A stretch of DNA of 64,000 bases from Pseudomonas simiae (GTDB lineage Bacteria; Pseudomonadota; Gammaproteobacteria; Pseudomonadales; Pseudomonadaceae), in contig NZ_FOKB01000004.1 of assembly GCF_900111895.1 (NCBI RefSeq), positions 124,001 to 188,000 of the forward strand, read 5' to 3'. Positions 45,276 through 55,409 of the stretch are shown piece by piece. How positions within the stretch are numbered: position 1 is the first letter of the stretch; each line of letters starts with the position of its first letter. A program made the position numbers and the translations under genes. Below the pieces are notes generated by a model. That model had not been told where the DNA came from. It saw only the letters and a program-made list of their open reading frames with translations, and did no database searches.

Positions 45276-46313
45276 ATGACCGTGAACAATTTCTCTGCCG
45301 CCCAGCGCAGCCGTGTGACCATGCTTGATGTGGCCGAGCGCGCCGGTGTGTCCAAGGCCAGCGTGTCACGCTTTATCGGCGACGACCGCGCCCTGCTCTC
45401 CGATGCCATTGCACTGCGCATCGAGCAAGCCATCGAACACCTCGGCTACCGCCCCAACCAGATGGCCCGTGGTCTCAAACGTGGCCGCACCCGCCTGATC
45501 GGCATGCTGGTGGCCGATATCCGCAACCCCTATTCCATTGCCGTGATGCACGGTGTCGAAACCGCTTGCCGCCAGCACGGTTATAGCCTGGTGGTGTGCA
45601 ACACCGACCGCGATGACGCACAAGAGCGCCAGCACCTGGCGGCCCTGCGTTCTTACAACATCGAAGGGCTGATCGTGAACACCCTCGGCCATCACCTCGA
45701 CCAGTTGCTGGAACTGCAACGGGAAATGCCCCTGGTGCTGGTGGACCGTAAGGTCGAGCCGCTGCACAGCGACCTGGTTGGTCTGGACAACCCGGCGGCA
45801 GTGCGTATGGCGGTAGAACACCTGGAGCAGCAGGGTTATCGCGATGTGCTGATGGTGAGCGAACCCACCGATGGCACCAGTTCACGCTTGGAACGCCTGG
45901 AGAGTTTCAAGGCTGAGATTGCCAGCCGCCCGGCATTGACCGGCGCCGTGCTAGAACTGGATGACGCGCTGCAACAACACCTGCAGACCTTTCTCGCAAA
46001 ACCTGGCCCCAAGGCGCTGTTCTGTGCCAACGGCGTCGCAGCACTGGCCTGCACCCGCGCCCTGAAGAACCTGGGTTGCAACCTGTTCGACGACATCGGC
46101 CTGATCGCCCTGGATGACCTCGACTGGTATCCGCTGGTAGGCACCGGTATTACCGCCCTCGCCCAGCCGACCGAAGCGATTGGTGCCAGCGCCTTCGACT
46201 GTTTGCTCAAACGTCTGCGCGGTGACACAACGCCGACCCGCACCCTGGACTTCATGCCCCAACTGATCATCCGAGGCTCCACAACCCCTTGCAGGAGCGA
46301 GCTTGCTCGCTAA
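45276..46313 (+). CDS. ptxS: LacI-family 2-ketogluconate-responsive repressor PtxS
   Basis: A 345-residue LacI regulator. The helix-turn-helix is TMLDVAERAGVSKASVSRFI (about residues 15-34), followed by a hinge (YRPNQMARGLKRGRT) and a periplasmic-binding-protein-like effector domain. It controls the kgu genes and itself through the two TGAAACCGGTTTCA sites. The ATG at 45276 is only 3 nt from AGAAGG; the GTG at 45282 has better spacing (9 nt) and may be the true start. The last codons (PCRSELAR) lie inside a REPIN, so the C-terminus has been altered by repeat insertion or extension. Confidence 0.9.
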   Translation: MTVNNFSAAQRSRVTMLDVAERAGVSKASVSRFIGDDRALLSDAIALRIEQAIEHLGYRPNQMARGLKRGRTRLIGMLVADIRNPYSIAVMHGVETACRQHGYSLVVCNTDRDDAQERQHLAALRSYNIEGLIVNTLGHHLDQLLELQREMPLVLVDRKVEPLHSDLVGLDNPAAVRMAVEHLEQQGYRDVLMVSEPTDGTSSRLERLESFKAEIASRPALTGAVLELDDALQQHLQTFLAKPGPKALFCANGVAALACTRALKNLGCNLFDDIGLIALDDLDWYPLVGTGITALAQPTEAIGASAFDCLLKRLRGDTTPTRTLDFMPQLIIRGSTTPCRSELAR

Positions 46314-46389
46314 AAACACCAACGATAGCGCAGCGATCCTGGTTTAACGCGGCGCTCTCAGGTTTTTCGCGAGCAAGCTCGCGCCTACG
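46291..46389. repeat. REPIN-type inverted repeat overlapping the ptxS 3' end
   Basis: The left arm GCAGGAGCGAGCTTGCTCGC contains the ptxS stop region and the right arm is TTCGCGAGCAAGCTCGCGCC. The first 23 bp of the repeat encode the last residues and stop codon of PtxS. Confidence 0.88.
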
Positions 46390-46412
46390 GAAAGTATTTT
46401 TTTCAGAAAAAA

Positions 46413-46426
46413 TGAAACCGGTTTCA
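46413..46426. promoter_or_regulatory. PtxS operator upstream of kguE
   Basis: A second perfect TGAAACCGGTTTCA palindrome. It ends directly before the GAGG ribosome-binding site of kguE and 13 bp before its ATG, so bound PtxS would block transcription of the kgu operon. Confidence 0.92.
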
Positions 46427-46439
46427 GAGGTAACCAACA

Positions 46440-47222
46440 ATGCATAAATACCCCGTTTCAATCAGCCTCTCCAGCTACGGCGCCGACCTCGTCCGCCAGC
46501 AGGGCCAGTTGAGTTTTGTCGAGCTGCTGAGGGCCGCCGGCGCCCAACGTATCGAATGGCGTGAAGAATTGCTGACCGTCGAGCAACCCAAAGCCTTGGC
46601 CCAGGCCACTGCCGAGCATGGCCTGGAATCGGTGTTTTCATCGCCGCTGGAACTGTGGGTCGCCGGCCGCGCCCAACCGAATGCAGAACTCGCGGCCACC
46701 CTCGATCGAGCGCAGGCGTTCGGCTCACGCTGGCTGAAAGTCTCCCTTGGCTACTTCACCGACACCAACGACCTGGAAAGCCTGCACGCCCTGCTCAACC
46801 GCCACCCGGTTCAACTGCTGGTAGAGAACGACCAGACCTTGCACGGCGGCCGCATCGAACCCATGCAGCGCTTTTTCACCGAGGTGGAACGCCTGGGCCT
46901 GCCGGTGAAGATGACCTTCGATATCGGCAACTGGCAGTGGCAAGACCAATCCGCCCTCACCGCTGCACGCCTGCTGGGCCGGCATGTGGATTACCTGCAC
47001 TGCAAGGCCGTGGCCCGCCGCGCCGACGGCAAGCTGGTGGCCATGCCGCCTGGCGCCACCGACCTGCATCTGTGGGAACAACTGCTCAAGCACATGACTC
47101 CAGGTATTAGCCGGGCCGTGGAATTCCCGCTGCAAGGCGATGACCTGGTCGCGGTCACCGCGCGGCAGGTCGCCACCCTCACCCTGCTGGGCCAACCTCG
47201 TGCGGAGCGTGCTTATGTCTGA
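46440..47222 (+). CDS. kguE: KguE, TIM-barrel (epimerase/isomerase-like) protein of ketogluconate use
   Basis: A 260-residue protein of the xylose-isomerase-like TIM-barrel family. Barrel-strand segments include QLLVENDQTLHGGRIEPM and GLPVKMTFDIGNWQWQDQ with candidate metal ligands (E, D, H in the latter and in VDYLHCK). It is the first gene of the PtxS-repressed kguEKTD operon. Its exact reaction in 2-ketogluconate catabolism has not been settled. The start follows GAGG 9 nt upstream. Confidence 0.88.
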   Translation: MHKYPVSISLSSYGADLVRQQGQLSFVELLRAAGAQRIEWREELLTVEQPKALAQATAEHGLESVFSSPLELWVAGRAQPNAELAATLDRAQAFGSRWLKVSLGYFTDTNDLESLHALLNRHPVQLLVENDQTLHGGRIEPMQRFFTEVERLGLPVKMTFDIGNWQWQDQSALTAARLLGRHVDYLHCKAVARRADGKLVAMPPGATDLHLWEQLLKHMTPGISRAVEFPLQGDDLVAVTARQVATLTLLGQPRAERAYV

Positions 47223-48156
47223 GATCGATATCCTGTCGTTTGGTGAAACCATGGCGATGTTTGTCGCCGAGCAAACCGGCGATCTGGCCCACGTGGCTCA
47301 ATTTCATAAACGGATCGCGGGTGCCGACAGCAACGTCGCCATCGGCCTGTCACGCCTGGGTTTCAAGGTGGCCTGGCTGAGCCGGGTCGGTAACGATTCG
47401 CTCGGGCGCTTTGTGGTCGACACCTTGACCCAGGAAGGCCTGGATTGCCGCCACGTGGCGGTCGATCCGGCACACCCCACCGGTTTTCAACTCAAATCCC
47501 GTGAAGAAACCGGCGATGATCCTCAGGTGGAGTACTTCCGCAAGGGCTCGGCGGCCAGCCATTTGTCGATCGCAGCCATCAGTCCTGCCTTGCTGCAAGC
47601 CCGCCATCTGCATGCCACCGGCATTCCGCCCGCACTGTCTGAGGCGACACGTGAGTTGTCCGTGGAGCTGATGACGCAGATGCGCAAAGCCGGACGCAGC
47701 GTGTCGTTCGACCCCAACCTGCGCCCGTCCTTGTGGGCCAACCAACAGACGATGATCCGTGAAATCAACGCCCTCGCCGGCCTGGCCGATTGGGTCTTGC
47801 CGGGCCTGGGTGAAGGCCGCCTGCTCACCGGTTTCGATGACCCGGCCGACATCGCCGCGTTCTACCTCGACCAAGGCGCCGAAGCCGTGGCCATCAAGCT
47901 TGGCCCGGACGGTGCCTACTACCGCACTCATTTGGACCAGGGCTTTGTCGCCGCCGTGCGCGTGGACAAGGTCGTGGACACGGTCGGCGCCGGCGACGGT
48001 TTTGCCGTGGGCATGATCAGCGCCCTGCTGGAAAACCTCAGCTTCCCCGAGGCGGTACAGCGCGGCAACTGGATCGGCAGCCGCGCCGTGCAAAGCCGTG
48101 GCGATATGGAAGGCCTGCCCGCCCGTTCAGAGTTACCGATTCGATCCGTTGCCTAA
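47215..48156 (+). CDS. kguK: 2-ketogluconate kinase KguK
   Basis: A 313-residue PfkB-family kinase phosphorylating 2-ketogluconate to the 6-phosphate. The N-terminal motif is IAGADSNVAIGLSRLGFKV and the catalytic motif is DTVGAGDGFAVGM. It begins at MSEIDILSFGE, overlapping the kguE end by 8 bp. The product is reduced by KguD. Confidence 0.92.
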   Translation: MSEIDILSFGETMAMFVAEQTGDLAHVAQFHKRIAGADSNVAIGLSRLGFKVAWLSRVGNDSLGRFVVDTLTQEGLDCRHVAVDPAHPTGFQLKSREETGDDPQVEYFRKGSAASHLSIAAISPALLQARHLHATGIPPALSEATRELSVELMTQMRKAGRSVSFDPNLRPSLWANQQTMIREINALAGLADWVLPGLGEGRLLTGFDDPADIAAFYLDQGAEAVAIKLGPDGAYYRTHLDQGFVAAVRVDKVVDTVGAGDGFAVGMISALLENLSFPEAVQRGNWIGSRAVQSRGDMEGLPARSELPIRSVA

Positions 48157-48201
48157 CCCACTACCTGTTGCCACAACTACAACAAGCTCAGGAGCAACCC
48201 C

Positions 48202-49494
48202 ATGGAAACCGTGAAACTCGCCACCCGCCGCTGGTGGTACATCATGCCCATCGTTTTTATCACCTACAGCCTGGCGTACCTGGACCGCGCCAACTACGGC
48301 TTCGCCGCCGCCTCCGGCATGGCCGAAGACCTGATGATCACCCCCGGCATGTCGTCACTGCTGGGCGCGCTGTTTTTCCTCGGCTACTTTTTCTTCCAGG
48401 TGCCAGGAGCGATCTACGCGCAGAAGCGCAGCGTCAAGAAGCTGATCTTCGTCAGCCTGATCCTGTGGGGCGGCCTCGCCACCCTGACCGGCGTGGTGTC
48501 CAACGCCTACATGCTGATCGTGATCCGCTTCATGCTCGGCGTGGTCGAAGCCGCGGTGATGCCGGCGATGCTGGTGTACCTGTGCCATTGGTTCACCCGG
48601 GCAGAACGCTCACGCGCCAACACGTTCCTGATCCTCGGCAACCCGGTGACCATGCTGTGGATGTCGGTGGTATCAGGCTACCTGGTGCAGCATTTCAGCT
48701 GGCGCTGGATGTTTATCATCGAAGGCCTGCCGGCCGTGCTGTGGGCGTTTATCTGGTGGAAGCTGGCCGATGAGCGTCCAAAGGATGCCAAGTGGCTGAG
48801 CGACTCTGAGAAACAGGACCTGGAAACCGCGCTGGCCGCCGAGCAAGTCGGGATCAAGGCGGTGAAGAACTACGCCGAAGCCTTCCGCTCGCCCAAGGTG
48901 ATCATCCTGGCCCTGCAATTCTTCTGCTGGAGCATTGGTGTGTACGGCTTCGTGTTGTGGCTGCCGTCGATCCTCAAGCAAGGCTTGCAGATGGACATGG
49001 TCGAGGCCGGCTGGCTGTCGGCGCTGCCCTACCTGGCGGCCGTGATTGGCATGCTGGCGGTGTCGTGGGGCTCGGACAAGCTGCAAAAGCGCAAGCGTTT
49101 CGTATGGCCACCGTTGCTGATTGCCTCCATTGCTTTCTACGCGTCCTACGTGCTCGGTGCCGAACACTTCTGGTGGTCCTACACCTTGCTGGTGATTGCC
49201 GGCGCCTGCATGTACGCGCCCTACGGTCCTTTTTTTGCGATTGTCCCGGAAATCCTGCCGGCCAACGTCGCCGGGGGCGCCATGGCGCTGATCAACAGCA
49301 TGGGCGCCCTGGGCTCCTTTGGCGGCTCGTACCTGGTGGGCTACCTCAATAGCAGCACCGGTTCGCCCGGTACTTCGTACCTGCTGATGAGCGGCGCCTT
49401 GCTGCTGTCGGTGGTACTGACGATTTTTCTCAAGCCCGGCGCCAGTGATCGCACGCCGGCGCCCAACCTGGAATTAAAGGTAAAGACCGCATGA
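48202..49494 (+). CDS. kguT: 2-ketogluconate MFS transporter KguT
   Basis: A 430-residue major-facilitator protein of the anion:cation symporter (hexuronate/galactonate) subfamily with 12 predicted helices. It carries the family N-terminal segment YLDRANYGFAAASGM and a loop 2-3 region. A CAGGAGC ribosome-binding site lies 7 nt before the ATG. It imports 2-ketogluconate for KguK. Confidence 0.92.
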   Translation: METVKLATRRWWYIMPIVFITYSLAYLDRANYGFAAASGMAEDLMITPGMSSLLGALFFLGYFFFQVPGAIYAQKRSVKKLIFVSLILWGGLATLTGVVSNAYMLIVIRFMLGVVEAAVMPAMLVYLCHWFTRAERSRANTFLILGNPVTMLWMSVVSGYLVQHFSWRWMFIIEGLPAVLWAFIWWKLADERPKDAKWLSDSEKQDLETALAAEQVGIKAVKNYAEAFRSPKVIILALQFFCWSIGVYGFVLWLPSILKQGLQMDMVEAGWLSALPYLAAVIGMLAVSWGSDKLQKRKRFVWPPLLIASIAFYASYVLGAEHFWWSYTLLVIAGACMYAPYGPFFAIVPEILPANVAGGAMALINSMGALGSFGGSYLVGYLNSSTGSPGTSYLLMSGALLLSVVLTIFLKPGASDRTPAPNLELKVKTA

Positions 49495-50468
49495 AAAAGT
49501 CTGTCGTGTTGTACAAGAAACTCTCTGCGCCACTGATGGCCCGCCTGCATGATCAGACCGATGTCACGCTGATCGAAGCACTGGACGACACCGGCCTGGC
49601 CAAATTGCGCGATGCCCTGCCCGGCGCCCACGGTCTGCTAGGTGCCAGCCTACGGCTGGATGCCAAGTTGCTCGACCTGGCGCCACAGCTGGAGGCCGTG
49701 GCCAGCGTATCGGTCGGCGTCGACAACTACGATATCGACTACCTCACCGCGCGCGGCATCTTGCTCAGCAACACACCCGACGTGCTCACCGAAACCACCG
49801 CCGACACCGGTTTTGCATTGATCCTGGCCACCGCCCGGCGCGTGGTCGAACTGGCCGACATGGTCCGCGCCGGCCAATGGAACAAAAACATCGGCCCAGC
49901 GCATTTCGGCAGCGATGTGCATGGCAAGACCCTGGGCATCATCGGCATGGGCCGCATCGGCGAAGCGCTGGCCCAGCGTGGGCATTTTGGTTTTGGCATG
50001 CCGGTGATCTACCACAGCCATTCGCCCAAGCCGGCGGTGGAGGCGCGTTTTGGTGCGCAGTACCGCAGCTTGAACGACTTGCTGCAACAGGCCGACTTTG
50101 TCTGCCTGACGTTGCCGCTCACCGCCGAAACCGAGAAATTGATAGGCGCAGAACAGTTTGCGCGGATGGGCCCGGAGACGATCTTCATCAATATTTCGCG
50201 GGGCAAGGTGGTCGACGAGGCCGCGCTGGTGGAGGCGTTGCAACAGCGCACCATTCGGGCAGCGGGGCTGGATGTGTTTGAGAAGGAACCGCTGGATCAC
50301 AGCTCGCCGTTGTTGCGCTTGAACAACGTGGTGGCCACGCCGCATATCGGCTCGGCCACCCATGAGACGCGGGAGGCCATGGCCAAATGTGCGGTGGATA
50401 ATTTGCTGCAGGCGTTGGCCGGTGAGAAGCCGAAGAACCTGGTCAACGCCAACGCCTGGAACCGCTGA
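49491..50468 (+). CDS. kguD: 2-ketogluconate-6-phosphate reductase KguD
   Basis: A 325-residue D-isomer 2-hydroxyacid dehydrogenase. It has the nucleotide-binding GIIGMGRIGEALAQRG and a catalytic Arg in NISRGKVVDEAAL. A Glu lies in LDVFEKEPL and a His in TPHIGSAT. It reduces 2-keto-6-phosphogluconate to 6-phosphogluconate for the Entner-Doudoroff route. It overlaps kguT by 4 bp (ATGA) and is the last gene of the operon, followed by a REPIN. Confidence 0.93.
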   Translation: MKKSVVLYKKLSAPLMARLHDQTDVTLIEALDDTGLAKLRDALPGAHGLLGASLRLDAKLLDLAPQLEAVASVSVGVDNYDIDYLTARGILLSNTPDVLTETTADTGFALILATARRVVELADMVRAGQWNKNIGPAHFGSDVHGKTLGIIGMGRIGEALAQRGHFGFGMPVIYHSHSPKPAVEARFGAQYRSLNDLLQQADFVCLTLPLTAETEKLIGAEQFARMGPETIFINISRGKVVDEAALVEALQQRTIRAAGLDVFEKEPLDHSSPLLRLNNVVATPHIGSATHETREAMAKCAVDNLLQALAGEKPKNLVNANAWNR

Positions 50469-50489
50469 TTTCTGACACCACAAACCCCA

Positions 50490-50581
50490 TGTGGGAGCGG
50501 GCTTGCTCGCGAATGCGGTGTGTCAGTCGAGAGACGTCTTGACTGATCCACTGCATTCGCGAGCACGCCCCCGCTCCCCCA
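50490..50581. repeat. REPIN-type inverted repeat
   Basis: Arms TGTGGGAGCGGGCTTGCTCG and CGCGAGCACGCCCCCGCTCC flank an inner inverted segment. It lies between the convergent kguD and chemoreceptor genes, where it may act as a weak bidirectional terminator. Confidence 0.88.
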
Positions 50582-50599
50582 TTTTGAGCGCATTTCAGG

Positions 50600-52225
50600 T
50601 CAGATAACGAAACGCGCCACCATTCCATTCAAATCCACCGCCAGGCGCGACAGTTCGTGGCTGGCTGCGCTGGTCTGATTGGCACCGGCCGCCGACTGGG
50701 TCGCCAGGTCACGGATGTTCACCAGGTTGCGGTCCACTTCGCGGGAGACCTGGGCCTGTTCTTCCGAGGCGCTGGCGATCACCAGGTTGCGTTCGTTGAT
50801 CAGGCTGATGGATTGGGTGATCTGCTCCAAGGCCACGCCGGCGGCGCGGGCCATTTCCAGGGTGGTCTGGGTGCGCTGGTTGCTCTGCTGCATCGATTGC
50901 ACGGCCTCACCGGTGCCGTTCTGGATGCCGGCGACCATTTTCTCGATTTCCTGGGTCGACTGCGCGGTGCGATGGGCCAACGCTCGCACTTCGTCGGCCA
51001 CCACCGCAAAGCCACGCCCGGCCTCACCGGCGCGAGCCGCTTCAATGGCGGCGTTGAGCGCCAGCAGGTTGGTCTGCTCAGCAATCGCACGGATCACGTC
51101 CAGTACCTTACCGATGTCGCGGCCCTGGGTGGCCAGGCCTTCAATCATCGCCGCAGTGTTTTGTACGTCCTGGGTCATGGTTTGGATGGCGCCGACGGTT
51201 TCCACCACACGGTCGCGGCCTTCACGGGCGGCCTGGTTGGACTGGCTGGACGCCTCGGAGGTGGACACCGCATTGCGCGCCACTTCTTCTACCGCCGCCG
51301 TCATCTCGTTGACTGCCGTGGCGGCCTGGTCGATTTCGTTGTTCTGTTGCTGCAAACCTTTGGAGGCTTCTTCGGTGACTGCGCTCAACTCTTCCGCTGC
51401 CGAGGCAAGCTGGGTGGCCGAGCCGGCGATGTGCTGGATGGTCTGGCGCAGGTTGGCCTGCATGGTGGCCAGGGCGCCGAGCAAGCGCGCCGGTTCGTCC
51501 TTGCCGTCGTCTTCGATCGCTTTGCTCAGGTTGCCGCCTGCGATGGTTTCAGCGACTTCTACGGCTTTGCGCAGTGGCGTGACAATGCTGCGGGTCAACA
51601 ACCAGGCCAACAGCACGGTGAGCAATGCGGCAGCGACGGAAACCGCAATCACGCCGGTGATCGCGCCGTCGTAACTCTGCCCGGCATCAGTGTCGGCGGT
51701 CTTGGCATCGGCCACGTTGATGGCGATGAGCTTATTCAATTGCTCGCCCATCTGGTCGGTGCCGTCCTTGATGCGGCTGTTGATCAGCGCACGCATTTCA
51801 TCCACTTTGCCCTGCTTGGACAACGCGAGCATGTCGGCCTGGGCCTTGAGGTAGTTGTCCAGCGTGACCATAAACGTTTTGTACAGCGCGGCTTCTTCCG
51901 GGCCGGCGGGCAGCGCAGCGTAACTGGCCTGGGCGGTCTTGACCTTGTCAACGAGCACACCTATGCGCGTTTCGGCCTCTTGCAGGCTGGCAGGCTCGCG
52001 GTTGACCAGCACGCGGAACGACAGGATGCGCAGGCGCAGCACGTTTTCCGTGATCACCCCCAGCGACGTCACGCTGGGCAGTTGGGTCGCGGTCATTTCC
52101 ACTGAGGATTGCCGAATCTGTGCCATGCGGTTGACCGCAAACACCCCCAGTAAAATCACTAACAACGCAATGAAGGCGAAACCGAGAAACGCTCGAGGGG
52201 CAATGTTCAATTGGCGAAGGGACAT
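50600..52225 (-). CDS. Methyl-accepting chemotaxis protein
   Basis: A 541-residue chemoreceptor. It has TM1 (about 12-32), a ~155-residue four-helix-bundle type periplasmic sensor, TM2 (about 187-210), HAMP (about 211-264) and a cytoplasmic signalling domain with the highly conserved hairpin tip [19 protein letters not shown]. It lacks a C-terminal CheR-binding pentapeptide. The ligand is unknown. GAGAG precedes the ATG. It is divergent from the NCS2 permease; 52226-52460 holds only the promoters. Confidence 0.93.
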   Translation of the reverse strand: MSLRQLNIAPRAFLGFAFIALLVILLGVFAVNRMAQIRQSSVEMTATQLPSVTSLGVITENVLRLRILSFRVLVNREPASLQEAETRIGVLVDKVKTAQASYAALPAGPEEAALYKTFMVTLDNYLKAQADMLALSKQGKVDEMRALINSRIKDGTDQMGEQLNKLIAINVADAKTADTDAGQSYDGAITGVIAVSVAAALLTVLLAWLLTRSIVTPLRKAVEVAETIAGGNLSKAIEDDGKDEPARLLGALATMQANLRQTIQHIAGSATQLASAAEELSAVTEEASKGLQQQNNEIDQAATAVNEMTAAVEEVARNAVSTSEASSQSNQAAREGRDRVVETVGAIQTMTQDVQNTAAMIEGLATQGRDIGKVLDVIRAIAEQTNLLALNAAIEAARAGEAGRGFAVVADEVRALAHRTAQSTQEIEKMVAGIQNGTGEAVQSMQQSNQRTQTTLEMARAAGVALEQITQSISLINERNLVIASASEEQAQVSREVDRNLVNIRDLATQSAAGANQTSAASHELSRLAVDLNGMVARFVI

Positions 52226-52460
52226 AGGGGGGGCTCTCAGAAGTAGTGTTTGCGAGCGTCCCTGCTGCGAAACGATCAGTCGGCGTCAACGCGCCGTTCC
52301 GACCTGTGGTCACCACTGTTGTCGTTGGTATGTGGGCCTATCCTCGATATCGGCAGGGCCTGGGGTTTCCCGCAGGTCATTCATAAATATTTTTTTACAC
52401 TTCTGACGACCGGCGCTTTCTGGCATCCTGCGCCTCCATTTTCTGACCCGAGCCCGTATT

Positions 52461-53888
52461 TTGTCTGACGCTCAAGCCCCCCGCCCGCGCTATAAATCCG
52501 ACCTGATCTACGGCCTGGAAGACCGCCCGCACTTCACCGCGGCGATTTTTGCCGCGTTGCAGCACGTGCTGGCGAGTTTCGTCGGAATCATCACCCCCAC
52601 GCTGATCGTCGGTGGCGTGCTGGGCCTGGAAAGCGAAGTGCCGTACCTGGTGAGCATGGCGCTGTTTGTGTCGGGGCTCGGCACCTTTGTGCAGGCGCGC
52701 ACGTTCGGCCCGATCGGCTCGGGGCTGTTGTGCCTGCAGGGCACCAGTTTTTCCTTCATCAGCGTAATTCTCAGCGCGGGCTTCATGGTCAAGGCCCGGG
52801 GCGGCGGCACCGATGAGATCCTCTCGACGATCTTTGGCATCTGCTTCTTCGCCGCGTTTATCGAGGTGGTGCTGAGCCAGTTCATCGGCAAGCTGCGCAA
52901 GCTGATCACCCCGGTGGTCACCGGCACCATCATTACCTTGATGGGCTTGTCGCTGATCAAAGTCGCAGTCACTGACATGGCTGGCGGTTTCGGCGCCAGC
53001 GACCTCGGCGCGGCCAGTAATATGGGCCTGGCTGCGCTGGTACTGCTGACTATCGTGGTGCTCAACCGTTTCAACAACCCGTTCCTGCGCCTGGGCTCCA
53101 TCGTGATCGGCCTGACCCTGGGCTTTGTGGTGGCCTGGCTGATGGGGCGTGTGGACATGGCGGCACTGCCTCAGGTGCCGTTGATCAGTGTGCCGGTGCC
53201 GTTCAAATACGGTTTCTCGTTCGACTGGGTGGCGTTTATCCCGGTGGCGGTGATCTTCCTGATATCGCCCTTGGAAGCGGCCGGTGACCTGACCGCCAAT
53301 TCGATGATTTCCCAGCAGCCGGTCAAGGGCCCGCTGTATATCAAGCGCATCAAGTCCGGCCTGCTGGCCGACGGCCTCAACTCGGCGATGGCGGCCACCT
53401 TCAACAGCCTGCCGATGGTGACCTTCGCCCAGAACAACGGGGTGATTCAGTTGACCGGCGTGGCCAGCCGCTACGTGGCGTACTTCATCGCCGGGCTGCT
53501 GGTGCTGCTGGGGCTGTTCCCGATGATCGGCGCGGTGCTGCAATTGATGCCCAAGCCGGTGTTGGGCGGCGCCACGCTGATCATGTTCGGCACCGTGGCC
53601 GTGGCCGGCATCAAGATCCTCGCCGAAGCCGGGCTGCACCGGCGCAATGTGCTGATCGTGGCGATTTCCCTGGGCATGGGCCTGGGCGTGGCCGCCGTGC
53701 CGGAAGTGCTGCGTGACTTGCCCAAGGCGCTGCACAACATCTTCGAATCGCCGATCACCGTGGGGGCTTTCTGTGCAATCCTGCTGAACATTTTCCTGCC
53801 GGAAGAGTTCATAGAGCTGGAAGAAGATGAATTTGATCCGGAGTCTTCGACCCTTAAAGTGATGCAGGACCCGGACGTCACGAAATAG
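52461..53888 (+). CDS. NCS2 family purine (xanthine/urate-type) permease
   Basis: A 475-residue nucleobase:cation symporter with ~14 helices. The NCS2 motifs are AALQHVLASFVGIITPTLIV in TM1, SPLEAAGDLTANS in TM8 with the functional acidic residues, and FAQNNGVIQLTGVASRYV in TM10. The last resembles xanthine/urate transporters rather than uracil ones. The start is a TTG with no good ribosome-binding site, chosen because the conserved N-terminus (YKSDLIYGLEDRPHF) needs it; the first ATG is far inside. It is probably co-transcribed with the lipoprotein gene 12 bp downstream. Confidence 0.88.
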   Translation: MSDAQAPRPRYKSDLIYGLEDRPHFTAAIFAALQHVLASFVGIITPTLIVGGVLGLESEVPYLVSMALFVSGLGTFVQARTFGPIGSGLLCLQGTSFSFISVILSAGFMVKARGGGTDEILSTIFGICFFAAFIEVVLSQFIGKLRKLITPVVTGTIITLMGLSLIKVAVTDMAGGFGASDLGAASNMGLAALVLLTIVVLNRFNNPFLRLGSIVIGLTLGFVVAWLMGRVDMAALPQVPLISVPVPFKYGFSFDWVAFIPVAVIFLISPLEAAGDLTANSMISQQPVKGPLYIKRIKSGLLADGLNSAMAATFNSLPMVTFAQNNGVIQLTGVASRYVAYFIAGLLVLLGLFPMIGAVLQLMPKPVLGGATLIMFGTVAVAGIKILAEAGLHRRNVLIVAISLGMGLGVAAVPEVLRDLPKALHNIFESPITVGAFCAILLNIFLPEEFIELEEDEFDPESSTLKVMQDPDVTK

Positions 53889-53900
53889 GAGCACTTATCA

Positions 53901-54362
53901 ATGCGCAAGCTCATGGTTCTATCGCTGTTGCTACTGACCCTGAGCGCCTGCGCGCTGTTCCCCAACCGCGACCCGGTGAACATCAACGTGGTGGGTATCG
54001 AGCCCCTGCAAAGCCAGGACCTGGAAGTGCGATTCGCCGTGAAACTGCGGGTGCAGAACCCTAATGATACGGCGATCGACTACAACGGCGTGGCCCTGGA
54101 CCTGGAGGTCAATGGCCGGCCGCTGGCGTCAGGGGTGAGTGATCAAAGCGGATCCATCCCACGCTTTTCCGAGACGGTTCTGACGGTGCCGGTCAGTGTT
54201 TCGGCGTTTTCTGTCTTGCGCCAGACCCTGGGCCTGAGCCAGACCCAGAGTTTGAACAACCTGCCCTACGTGTTGCGCGGCAAACTGGCGGGTGGACTGT
54301 TCGGCACGATGCGCTTTGTCGACCGTGGTACGTTGGACATGCCCAACACGGCCACCTGGTGA
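53901..54362 (+). CDS. LEA type 2 (WHy-domain) lipoprotein
   Basis: A 153-residue lipoprotein with lipobox LSAC (C17) and a single LEA-2/WHy domain (EVRFAVKLRVQNPNDTAIDY followed by LDLEVNGRPLASG). Bacterial members are small envelope proteins linked to desiccation or stress, without a defined activity. AGGAG lies 9 nt before the ATG, and the gene follows the permease by 12 bp. Confidence 0.88.
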   Translation: MRKLMVLSLLLLTLSACALFPNRDPVNINVVGIEPLQSQDLEVRFAVKLRVQNPNDTAIDYNGVALDLEVNGRPLASGVSDQSGSIPRFSETVLTVPVSVSAFSVLRQTLGLSQTQSLNNLPYVLRGKLAGGLFGTMRFVDRGTLDMPNTATW

Positions 54363-54401
54363 CCGCCATGCAACCGACGCTGCACACCGAACGATTGCGT
54401 T

Positions 54402-55328
54402 TTAGTCGGTGATGTAGCGCACGCCTGGCTTGGCGCGCTCATCCACCACAAGTTCGAAAACATCCGGCCGGGCGTAGTGCCCCACCACGTCATAGTCATA
54501 CCGCGCACGCACCAAATCATCCGTGTTGATTTGCGCCGTCAGCAGCCCGGCTTCTCCAAGCAGCGGCCCTGCCAGAATGTCACCCATGGGCCCGACAATC
54601 ACACTGCCACCTGCAATCAACGCACGCTCGGCCGGCCAGTTCGCCACCTGAATCCCCAGCGCCTCGGGCGACGCCTGCACCTGGCACGCGCTCACCACAA
54701 AGCAACGTCCCTCATGGGCCACATGGCGCATGCTCACCTGCCACATCTCGCGCTCGTCCACCGTCGGCGCGCACCAGACCTCCACACCCTTGGCGTACAT
54801 CGCCGTACGCAGCAGCGGCATCATGTTTTCCCAGCACACCGCGCCGCCGACACGTCCCACTGCCGTATCGATCACCGGCAGGGTAGAGCCGTCGCCCTTG
54901 CCCCAGATAAGCCGCTCGGTGCCGGTAGGCATCAACTTGCGGTGCTTGGCCACCAGACCGCCCGCCGGTTCGAAATACAGCACCGTGCAATACAGCGTGC
55001 TACCGCTGCGCTCGATCACACCGAGAACGAGGCTGGCGCCAGTGCGCGCCGACAGGCCTGCCAGCGCCTGCGTTTCAGGGCCTGGCACATCGATCGCATT
55101 ATCAAAATAACGCGCGAAGGCTTCGCGACCTTCCGGCAGCCGATAACCCAGCTGCGTGCCGAATGCCTCACCTTTGGGATAGCCACCCAGCAGCGCCTCG
55201 GGCATTACCACCAATTGCGCACCGCTGCGCAGGATCTCGTCCTCATAACTGAGGATCTGCGCCAGGGTTTCGCCCTTGCCGCCAGGCAGGGATCCGATTT
55301 GCAGGGCCGCCACAGTAGAAACAGGCAT
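54402..55328 (-). CDS. Nitrilase (carbon-nitrogen hydrolase)
   Basis: A 308-residue nitrilase-superfamily enzyme with the catalytic set E44 ([14 protein letters not shown]), K131 ([11 protein letters not shown]) and C165 ([14 protein letters not shown]). The CWEN context is typical of true nitrilases converting nitriles to acids and ammonia. The start at the ATG before PVSTVAAL has GGAG 8 nt upstream; the GTG three codons earlier would overlap that site. It is divergent from a LysR regulator, its likely controller. Confidence 0.9.
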   Translation of the reverse strand: MPVSTVAALQIGSLPGGKGETLAQILSYEDEILRSGAQLVVMPEALLGGYPKGEAFGTQLGYRLPEGREAFARYFDNAIDVPGPETQALAGLSARTGASLVLGVIERSGSTLYCTVLYFEPAGGLVAKHRKLMPTGTERLIWGKGDGSTLPVIDTAVGRVGGAVCWENMMPLLRTAMYAKGVEVWCAPTVDEREMWQVSMRHVAHEGRCFVVSACQVQASPEALGIQVANWPAERALIAGGSVIVGPMGDILAGPLLGEAGLLTAQINTDDLVRARYDYDVVGHYARPDVFELVVDERAKPGVRYITD

Positions 55329-55409
55329 CGCATTCACTCCAGATAAAGGGGTTGCCCATTCTCCCGTCAGCCTCGATCATGAATAAAGCCCACTTCAGTG
55401 CTGAATGAT

